Assembly: GCF_022771645.1 (NCBI RefSeq)
Contig: NZ_JALFCU010000092.1
Coordinates: 1-15,342 of the forward strand
Reading direction: 5' to 3'
DNA: 15,342 bases
Origin: Selenomonas sp.
Lineage (GTDB): Bacteria; Bacillota; Negativicutes; Selenomonadales; Selenomonadaceae
How positions within the stretch are numbered: the first letter of the stretch is position 1; each line of letters starts with the position of its first letter. The notes beneath the pieces are model-generated. The model did no database searches, was not told where the DNA came from, and worked only from the letters and a program-made list of their open reading frames with translations. This document shows positions 5,510 to 11,273 of this stretch, piece by piece. Made by a program: the position numbers and the translations under genes.

Positions 5510-5552
5510 ACTTTCGTGCTTATATTATAAACAAAATGAGCACGAAAGTCCA
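5510..5552 (-). promoter_or_regulatory. abiE promoter and inverted-repeat operator
   Basis: On the reverse strand, TGGACT (5552-5547) and TATAAT (5529-5524) form a sigma-A-type promoter with a 17-base spacer. A perfect 11-bp inverted repeat, ACTTTCGTGCT (5510-5520) and AGCACGAAAGT (5539-5549), lies on both sides of the -10 box with an 18-base gap. One arm overlaps the -35 region and the other the start region. Published AbiEi proteins bind inverted repeats in their own promoter and repress it, so this is the expected operator. The portal gene starts only 27 bases beyond it. Confidence 0.85.
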
Positions 5553-5575
5553 TTCGATTTAGGGGGCCGTGTTGT

Positions 5576-6832
5576 ATGTTTCAATTCTTGAAAACTATCT
5601 TCCACACTCGCGACAAGCCGCAGGACGCATACCGCTTTTCGCAAGCGCCGTTCCTGTTCGGACGGTCGACGGCGGGGAAGCGCGTGAACGAGTTTACAGC
5701 AATGCAGACAACGGCGGTGTATGCTTGCGTTCGCATCCTCGCGGAGTCGATCGCGGGGCTGCCGCTTCATGTGTATGCGTATCGTGGGGACGGGCGGGAA
5801 CGCGTGCCGGGGCATCCGTTGTTCATGATTCTTCACGACGCGCCGAATCCTGAGATGACGTCGTTCGTGTTCCGTGAGACGCTTATGGTGCATTTGCTCT
5901 TGTGGGGGAATGCCTATGCGCAGATTTTGCGCGATCGGGCGGGGCGCGTGGCGGGGCTTTACCCGCTGCTGCCGAACCGCATGAGCGTGAATCGTGACGA
6001 GGACGGGCGGCTCTATTACACGTACCAGCGCGTGACGGAGGAGAATCCGAATTTCCGGCGCGGCGGCGAGGTCACGTTATCAAGCGCAGATGTGCTGCAT
6101 ATCCCAGGCCTCGGTTTCGATGGTCTCATCGGCTATTCGCCGATAGCCATGGCGCGGAACGCCGTGGGGATGACGCTGGCGTGCGAGGAATATGGCGCGT
6201 CGTTCTTCGCGAACGGGGCGCGGCCGGGCGGCGTGTTGCAGCATCCGGGCGTGCTGAAAGACCCGGCGAAGCTCCGCGAAAGTTGGCAGGCCGTCTACGG
6301 CGGCTCGGCGAATACGGGCAAGGTGGCCGTGCTCGAAGAAGGGATGACGTACCAGCAGATCGGCATCCCGCCCGAGGAAGCGCAGTTCCTCGAGACGCGC
6401 AAGTTCCAAGTGGACGAGATTGCGCGGCTCTACCGCATCCCGCCGCACATGGTCGGCGACCTCGACAAATCGAGCTTTTCCAACATCGAGCAGCAGTCGC
6501 TCGAATTCGTGAAGTACACGCTGAACCCGTGGGTCGTGCGCTGGGAGCAGGCGCTCCAGAAATCGCTCTTGCTACCGGAGGAGCGCAAGCGCTATTTCAT
6601 CCGCTTCAATGTAGACGGTTTGCTTCGTGGCGATTACCAGAGCCGGATGCAGGGCTACGCGGTTGGGCGGCAGAACGGCGGGCTTTCGGCAAACGACATC
6701 CGCGAAATGGAGGACATGAATCCGATTCCTGCCAGCGAGGGCGGCGATACGTACCTCATCAACGGCAACATGACGAAGCTCCGCGACGCGGGTCTTTTCG
6801 CGGAGGGCAAAGGAGGACAAGATGAAACGTAA
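5576..6832 (+). CDS. Phage portal protein (HK97 family)
   Basis: A 418-residue portal protein of the HK97/Phage_portal family. It forms the dodecameric ring at one capsid vertex through which DNA is packaged and ejected. Family features are MQTTAVYACVRILAESIAGL (near residues 43-62), the GLIGYSPIAMARNAVGM stretch near residue 185, and the stem/clip region with RKFQVDEIARLYRIPPHMVG followed by SSFSNIEQQSLEFVKYTLNP near residues 295-320. The length is typical. The ATG at 5576 has AGGGGG 9 bases upstream. It starts 76 bases from the divergent abiE start, and its 3' end overlaps the protease gene by 11 bases. It opens the continuous head-tail operon. Confidence 0.96.
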   Translation: MFQFLKTIFHTRDKPQDAYRFSQAPFLFGRSTAGKRVNEFTAMQTTAVYACVRILAESIAGLPLHVYAYRGDGRERVPGHPLFMILHDAPNPEMTSFVFRETLMVHLLLWGNAYAQILRDRAGRVAGLYPLLPNRMSVNRDEDGRLYYTYQRVTEENPNFRRGGEVTLSSADVLHIPGLGFDGLIGYSPIAMARNAVGMTLACEEYGASFFANGARPGGVLQHPGVLKDPAKLRESWQAVYGGSANTGKVAVLEEGMTYQQIGIPPEEAQFLETRKFQVDEIARLYRIPPHMVGDLDKSSFSNIEQQSLEFVKYTLNPWVVRWEQALQKSLLLPEERKRYFIRFNVDGLLRGDYQSRMQGYAVGRQNGGLSANDIREMEDMNPIPASEGGDTYLINGNMTKLRDAGLFAEGKGGQDET

Positions 6833-7553
6833 ATTTTGGAACTGGGTGCGGGATGCCGATGGCAACCGCACGCTTTTGCTCAACGGCACGATTGCGCAGG
6901 AGACCTGGTATGGCGATGAAGTCACACCGGGTCTTTTTCGTGAGGAGCTTGCGGGCGGCGCAGGGGACATCACGGTCTGGATCAACTCGCCGGGCGGCGA
7001 TGTGTTCGCGGCGGCGCAAATCTACAATATGCTCATGGAGTATGCGGGAAACGTTACGGTGCGCATCGACGGCATCGCGGCGTCGGCGGCGTCCGTCATC
7101 GCGATGGCTGGTACGACGGTCGAGATTTCGCCCGTGGGCATGATGATGATTCACAATCCGAGCACGGTCGCAGTCGGCGATGCACAGGAGCTCCAGGCCG
7201 CGCTGGAGATGCTCGCTGAGACGAAGGAAAGCATCCTCAACGCCTACGAGCTCAAGACCGGCCTCGACCGCGCCGTGCTCTCGGACTACATGGACGGCGA
7301 GTGCTGGATGAACGCGAAAAAGGCCGTGGAGCTCGGCTTCGCGGACAAGATTTTGTTTGAGGATGATGCGAAAGCGATGGAAGCGGCGGGCGGCACGGAA
7401 GCGATGCTGTTTTCGCGCCGCGCCGTGACGGCCTCGTTCCTCGACAAGCTGAAAGCAAGAATGTCGGCACAGGCGGACAAGCCGCAGCCGATGGATGACA
7501 ACCGCGTTTCAGCGGACGTTTTGAAAAAGCGTCTCTCGTTGATTCTGCACTGA
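6822..7553 (+). CDS. ClpP-like prohead maturation protease
   Basis: A 243-residue ClpP-family serine peptidase (phage head maturation protease), which removes the capsid delta domain and scaffold during prohead maturation. Visible landmarks are INSPGGDVFAA at 54-64, the nucleophile S88 in GIAASAAS, H111 in MMMIHNPS, and the acidic third position in MDGECW (about 157-162, where D158 or E160 replaces the usual Asp). The ClpP core ends near residue 180. The remaining 60 residues are a charged tail, possibly used in assembly. The ATG has AAAGGAGG close upstream and overlaps the end of the portal gene. Its place between portal and capsid is the classic HK97 order. Confidence 0.94.
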   Translation: MKRKFWNWVRDADGNRTLLLNGTIAQETWYGDEVTPGLFREELAGGAGDITVWINSPGGDVFAAAQIYNMLMEYAGNVTVRIDGIAASAASVIAMAGTTVEISPVGMMMIHNPSTVAVGDAQELQAALEMLAETKESILNAYELKTGLDRAVLSDYMDGECWMNAKKAVELGFADKILFEDDAKAMEAAGGTEAMLFSRRAVTASFLDKLKARMSAQADKPQPMDDNRVSADVLKKRLSLILH

Positions 7554-7568
7554 CGAAAGGAGTACACA

Positions 7569-8756
7569 ATGACGGACATCATGGAACTTCGCGCGAAACG
7601 CGCAAATCTCTGGGAAGCCGCGAAGGCGTTCCTCGACACGCACACGGGCAAGGACGGCAAGCTCTCGCAGGAAGACAGCGCGGCGTATGACCGCATGGAG
7701 ACGGACGTCGTGGTGCTCGGCAAGGACATCGAGCGCCTGGAGCGCCAAGCGGCAATCGACAAGGAGCTCGCGCAGCCGGCCGCCGCGCCCATCACGAACG
7801 CGCCGGGCGGCAAAGCGGAGCGTCCGAAGTCGGCCTATCACGATGCCGTGATGGATGCTATCCGCAGCCGTTTCCGCAAGGTGTCGGACGTGCTGCAGGA
7901 GGGCGTCGACACGGACGGCGGCTACCTCGTGCCGGAGGAAATGGACAGCCGCCTTGTCGATGTGCTGACGGAGGAAAACGTCATGCGCACGCTTGGCACG
8001 ACGCTCACGACGAGCGGCGAGCGCAAGATCAACATCGCCGCGACGAAGCCAGCCGCGAGCTGGATTGAAGAGGGCGGCGCACTCTCGTTCGGCGATGCGA
8101 CGTTCGACCAGATCATCCTCGACGCGCACAAGCTCCACGTCGCGATCAAGGTGACGGAGGAGCTGCTCTACGACAACGCTTTCAACCTCGAGAGCTACAT
8201 CATCGAGCAGTTCGGCAAGGCCATCGCGAACGCCGAGGAAGATGCGTTTCTCAACGGCGATGGCGCGGCGAAGCCGAAAGGCCTGTTCCAGATGGCGGAC
8301 ACAGGCGTCACGACGAGTACGGCGAGCATCGCGTCGGATGATTTGATTTCGCTGATTTACTCGTTGAAGCGTCCGTACCGCCGCAATGCCTCGTTCCTCG
8401 TGAACGACCAGACGCTTGCGGTCATCCGCAAGCTGAAAGACAACAACAACGCCTATCTGTGGCAGCCGTCGTACCAGGCGGGCGAGCCCGACCGCCTCAT
8501 GGGCTACGCCGTCTACACCTCGCCATACGTCCCGACCGTCGCGGCGGGTGCAGCGGTGCTGGCGTTTGGCGATTACAGCTACTACAACATCGGCGACCGC
8601 GGCACGCGCACGTTGCAGGAGCTCAAAGAGCTCTTCGCGGGCAACGGCATGGTCGGTTATGTCATGAAGGAGCGCGTCGACGGCAAGCTCATCCTGCCCG
8701 AGGCCGTGAAGCTCCTGAAAATCAAAGGCACGGCGGCAGCGAAAGCGAACGGCTGA
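7569..8756 (+). CDS. Major capsid protein (HK97 fold)
   Basis: A 395-residue HK97-type major capsid protein. Residues 1-68 are strongly helical and charged, as in the cleavable delta (scaffold) domain, followed by an Ala/Pro/Gly linker (about 69-87). The folded part starts near DTDGGYLVPEEM (114-125), the usual beginning of the mature protein after protease cleavage. Further family features are AASWIEEGG, the EEDAFLNGDGAAKPKGLF segment, and the C-terminal LKELFAGNGMVGYVMKERVDG. The ribosome-binding site is AAAGGAG. The gene follows the protease by 15 bases. Cleavage at the 88-113 region is inferred, not shown. Confidence 0.95.
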   Translation: MTDIMELRAKRANLWEAAKAFLDTHTGKDGKLSQEDSAAYDRMETDVVVLGKDIERLERQAAIDKELAQPAAAPITNAPGGKAERPKSAYHDAVMDAIRSRFRKVSDVLQEGVDTDGGYLVPEEMDSRLVDVLTEENVMRTLGTTLTTSGERKINIAATKPAASWIEEGGALSFGDATFDQIILDAHKLHVAIKVTEELLYDNAFNLESYIIEQFGKAIANAEEDAFLNGDGAAKPKGLFQMADTGVTTSTASIASDDLISLIYSLKRPYRRNASFLVNDQTLAVIRKLKDNNNAYLWQPSYQAGEPDRLMGYAVYTSPYVPTVAAGAAVLAFGDYSYYNIGDRGTRTLQELKELFAGNGMVGYVMKERVDGKLILPEAVKLLKIKGTAAAKANG

Positions 8757-8792
8757 CGTTCGCGTTCTGTGGAAGAAAGGAAGGGGATGCCT

Positions 8793-9068
8793 ATGATTGC
8801 CGATCTGGCAGAAGCGAAAACGTACCTGCGCGTGGATAGCGATGACGAAGATGTCTTGATTGAAGAACTGTTGCGGGCGGCGCAACGGCTCTGCGAGGAC
8901 ATCGCTCGTTTGGATGAGATACACTTCGATGCGGCGGGCGGCACGGCGAAAGCCGCCGTGCTCTACACGCTGGCGTATCTCTACGAACATCGCGAGGAAG
9001 CCGATCATCACGCGCTCGTGCTGACTTTGCGAAATCTGCTCATGGGCGTTCGCGAGGAGGGGTTCTGA
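8793..9068 (+). CDS. Head-tail connector protein (HK97 gp6-like)
   Basis: A 91-residue connector of the gp6-like family, starting MIADLAEAKTYLRVDSDDED, the standard opening of Firmicutes phage connectors (DNA packaging/head-tail adaptor) that dock under the portal. It is all-helical with an Ala-rich helix LRNLLMGVREEGF at the end. The ATG at 8793 is chosen because AGGAAGGGG lies 6 bases upstream. The longer GTG start at 8769 and the ATG at 8787 have poorer sites. The stop overlaps the next start by one base (TGATG). Confidence 0.88.
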   Translation: MIADLAEAKTYLRVDSDDEDVLIEELLRAAQRLCEDIARLDEIHFDAAGGTAKAAVLYTLAYLYEHREEADHHALVLTLRNLLMGVREEGF

Positions 9069-9406
9069 TGTTTGTGACGATCGGCGAATTGCGTCATCGC
9101 GTGACGGTTGAACGAGCGGTGACGGCGGTCGATGATGCGGGAAATCTCATCACATCGGAGTGGCAGCCGCTTTTTACCGTCTGGGCGAAAGTCCTGCCAT
9201 ATGCCGCGACCATCAAGGACGGCGCGACGGAGCAAGCGCCGGAGGTCGGCTATCGCATTGCCATGCGTTATCGCACGGACATCCGCACGACCGACCGCCT
9301 GCGCTGGGCAGGCAAGACGTTACTGCTCGTTGCGCCGCCGTACGGCAAGGACGGCAAGCACGAATACCTCATCCTCGAAGCGAAGGAGCTGGTCGAAGAT
9401 GGCTAA
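9068..9406 (+). CDS. Phage head-tail joining (head closure) protein
   Basis: A 112-residue protein with the features of the SPP1 gp16/head-tail joining family: an N-terminal IGELRHRVTVERAV, then GNLITSEWQPLFTVWAKVLP and a C-terminal beta segment with DRLRWAGKTLLLVAPP. In this family the protein forms the ring that closes the connector after DNA packaging. It is translated by TGATG coupling from the gp6-like gene and overlaps the next gene by 8 bases. Length and position agree with the family. Confidence 0.87.
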   Translation: MFVTIGELRHRVTVERAVTAVDDAGNLITSEWQPLFTVWAKVLPYAATIKDGATEQAPEVGYRIAMRYRTDIRTTDRLRWAGKTLLLVAPPYGKDGKHEYLILEAKELVEDG

Positions 9407-9779
9407 ATACCAATCGGCAGAGACCATTCTCAAAGAGCTCGGCGAGCACGCGATGGAAGCGGCGAAAGCGGCACTCGCGGATGGCGCGGCGGTCGTGGCC
9501 GACGAAGCGCGGCGGCGCTGTCCCGTCTATGATGGCCGCGACCGTCGCGTTATCAAAGGGGCGCTCAAGAAGTCCATCCACACGGTCAAGCGCAAGGGCG
9601 GCAAGGAATACCGCATCGTCGCGGACGCGCAGGCGCAGGACGGCCTGTTCTACGGCACGATCGTGGAATTCAGCCCCAAGGCAGGGCGGCCCTTCCTTTA
9701 TCCCGCGCTCGACGCGAAACGCAAGACCGTGCAGGACATCATCGTCGAGCGTGTGCGGGAGGCGGTGCGAAAGAAATGA
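9399..9779 (+). CDS. HK97 gp10-like head-tail protein
   Basis: A 126-residue protein of the HK97 gp10 family (head-tail or tail-completion component). It shows the family pattern of an N-terminal Ala-rich helix (ELGEHAMEAAKAALADGAAV), a basic loop with RRCPVYDGRD, TGALKKSI-like RVIKGALKKSIHTVKRKG, and the C-terminal FSPKAGRPFLYPALDAK. The start at 9399 overlaps the previous gene, with GAAGGAG further upstream. It ends on the start of the next gene (ATGA overlap at 9776-9779). Confidence 0.9.
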   Translation: MAKYQSAETILKELGEHAMEAAKAALADGAAVVADEARRRCPVYDGRDRRVIKGALKKSIHTVKRKGGKEYRIVADAQAQDGLFYGTIVEFSPKAGRPFLYPALDAKRKTVQDIIVERVREAVRKK

Positions 9780-10147
9780 ACATCAAGGAACAAGTCTATC
9801 AAGCGCTCTCGCGGTCGAAGCGGCTCACCTCGCAGCTTGCGCACGACCGCCGGGGGCGCTGTATTTATCCCATGCGCAGCCCGGACGCGGGCAGCTATCC
9901 CATCCTCGTGTATTCCGTGATTTCGGACGTGCCGGCCGTCATGGCGGACGGCGAGGAACGGGAGCGCGTCGTGACGGTGCGCATCCACATTTTGACGAAA
10001 GATGGGAACTTTGAAAGCATCCTCCGCGAGGTGCAACGCGCCATGATCGGCATCGGCTTCGTCCGGGCGCAGACTATGGAATTTGCGGAGGGCAATCTTT
10101 TCATCATGGCCATCGACTATCGGACAGGAACAGGAGGCATCCTCTAA
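9776..10147 (+). CDS. Tail completion (tail terminator) protein, DUF3168/gp17-like
   Basis: A 123-residue protein starting MNIKEQVYQALSRSKRLTSQ. Proteins of this size and form, sitting between gp10 and the major tail protein, are tail completion or terminator proteins (DUF3168/SPP1 gp17-like) that cap the tail tube and join it to the head. Characteristic stretches are PILVYSVISDVPAVMADGEE and HILTKDGNFESILREVQRAM. It overlaps gp10 by 4 bases, and its TAA shares one base with the ATG of the tail tube gene (TAATG). The family is assigned by order and pattern; no single motif proves it. Confidence 0.75.
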   Translation: MNIKEQVYQALSRSKRLTSQLAHDRRGRCIYPMRSPDAGSYPILVYSVISDVPAVMADGEERERVVTVRIHILTKDGNFESILREVQRAMIGIGFVRAQTMEFAEGNLFIMAIDYRTGTGGIL

Positions 10148-10758
10148 TGGCAGATACAGACATCACGGAAACGACCACGGCAACTCGCCCGGCAAGCCGC
10201 CTGGCGAGCGGGCAGTTCATCAACATCCAGCGGCTCCACGTCGCGAAACTCCTCGCGGATGACACGGCGGGCGCGACGTATGACGAGCCCGTCGACCTCG
10301 GCAAAGTCCTGCGCAGCATCGACATCAAGCCGTCGAACAGCCAGGCTGACCTCTACGCGGACGGGCAGTCCATCGACACGGCATCGAGCACGGCCTCGTA
10401 CGAGCTCACGTTCGACACGGCTGCGCTCCCGCTCGCGTACACGGCCTATCTGCTCGGCCACAGCTACGAGAACGGCGTGATGATCGCGAACAAGGATGAC
10501 GTCGCGCCGTACTTCGCCGTGCTGTTCCAGTCGGACAAGCGCAACGGCAAGGCGCGGTACATGAAGTTCTACAAGGTGCAGTTCCAAGAGCCGTCCGTCA
10601 AAGGCTCGACGAAAGAGGAAAACATCTCGTACCAGACGCCGACGCTGACGGCGAAGGCCATCTATCGCCTGTCGGACGGCAACTGCTACACCTACGCCGA
10701 CAACGAGGATGCCGGTTTCACGGCGGAGAGCGCCGCAAATTGGTACAAGACGGTGTGA
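10147..10758 (+). CDS. Major tail protein (phi13 family tail tube)
   Basis: A 203-residue major tail (tube) protein of the phi13 type, which stacks in rings to form the flexible siphovirus tail. Residues 1-20 (ADTDITETTTATRPAS) are a flexible Thr-rich arm. The beta-rich core includes DLGKVLRSIDIKPSNSQADL, TASYELTFDTAALPLAYTAY and YMKFYKVQFQEPSVKGSTKE. These are characteristic of phi13-family tubes. The gene follows the tail completion gene with a 1-base overlap, and its stop is followed by AGGAGGG for the chaperone gene. Confidence 0.93.
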   Translation: MADTDITETTTATRPASRLASGQFINIQRLHVAKLLADDTAGATYDEPVDLGKVLRSIDIKPSNSQADLYADGQSIDTASSTASYELTFDTAALPLAYTAYLLGHSYENGVMIANKDDVAPYFAVLFQSDKRNGKARYMKFYKVQFQEPSVKGSTKEENISYQTPTLTAKAIYRLSDGNCYTYADNEDAGFTAESAANWYKTV

Positions 10759-10772
10759 GGAGGGTAAGTGCT

Positions 10773-11099
10773 ATGAATGAAAAGGTATTGCATCCCCAGT
10801 TGGTTATCGACGGGAAAGCCATCAAGCCCGCCCCGCCGAAGATGCGCGTCTGGCGGGCCTTCCTCGCGTTCTTCGACGAGGACAAGAGCCATTTGACGAT
10901 GGAAGAATTTCTCGATAAGCATATCGACCTCATCGTGCTGGCGTTCGGCCGGCCCGAGGTCACGCGAGAATCCGTGGAGGATGCGCTCGCCATCGAGGAC
11001 GTCGTGCCATTTACCCGCGACCTGTTCGGCTGGCTTCAGGCGCAGACGTTCGCGAAATTGGTGAAGCTCCCAAACGGGGAGGCGGGAAAGGGGGACTGA
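10773..11099 (+). CDS. Tail assembly chaperone, short form (gpG-like)
   Basis: A 108-residue protein between the major tail and tape measure genes, the position of the lambda G and HK97 gp14-type assembly chaperones that coat the tape measure. It is helical (WRAFLAFFDEDKSHLTMEEF; FTRDLFGWLQAQTFAKLVKL). The ATG at 10773 has AGGAGGG 8 bases upstream; a possible GTG at 10740 lies inside the previous gene. It ends NGEAGKGD at TGA 11097-11099. Just before the stop is the slippery heptamer G GGA AAG (11084-11090), which leads into the extension at 11090-11272. Confidence 0.88.
   Translation: MNEKVLHPQLVIDGKAIKPAPPKMRVWRAFLAFFDEDKSHLTMEEFLDKHIDLIVLAFGRPEVTRESVEDALAIEDVVPFTRDLFGWLQAQTFAKLVKLPNGEAGKGD
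11084..11090 (+). promoter_or_regulatory. Programmed -1 frameshift slippery site
   Basis: The heptamer GGGAAAG sits in frame as G GGA AAG, the same sequence used by lambda for its G-T frameshift. It lies 6 bases before the TGA of the short form. A G-rich run (GGGGG) follows. Slipping by -1 at AAG puts the ribosome in the open frame that ends at 11272. Confidence 0.85.
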
Positions 11100-11272
11100 A
11101 CCTTTCCCCGTATCAAAATCTTCTTTTGTACTATGAGCGGCTGCAATCCGCCTACGGCTGGACGATGCAGCAGGTCGACGCTCACGAGATCGCCTTCCTG
11201 CTCGACCAGCTCTACGTCATGAGTTTGTCGAACGAGCGAGGGCACGCAAAATTTATCGACGATGTGATGTGA
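11090..11272 (+). CDS. Tail assembly chaperone, frameshift extension (gpT-like part of G-T)
   Basis: After a -1 slip at 11090 the frame reads GGLNLSPYQNLLLYYERLQS and continues to HAKFIDDVM before TGA at 11270-11272, adding 60 residues to the first 106 of the chaperone for a 166-residue G-T fusion. The extension is helical with a YYERLQSAYGW segment and many Leu. It has no ribosome-binding site or credible start codon near its beginning, which supports production by frameshift only. In lambda the G-T form bridges tape measure and tail tube. It ends one base before the tape measure ATG. Confidence 0.88.
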   Translation, partial: GGLNLSPYQNLLLYYERLQSAYGWTMQQVDAHEIAFLLDQLYVMSLSNERGHAKFIDDVM

Positions 11273-11273
11273 C

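Noticed and set aside
7509..9011. A 500-codon reverse-strand open frame opposite the capsid gene
   Set aside because: Low-complexity Arg/His/Val-rich translation, no ribosome-binding site, fully covered by well-recognised forward genes; an effect of high GC codon use.
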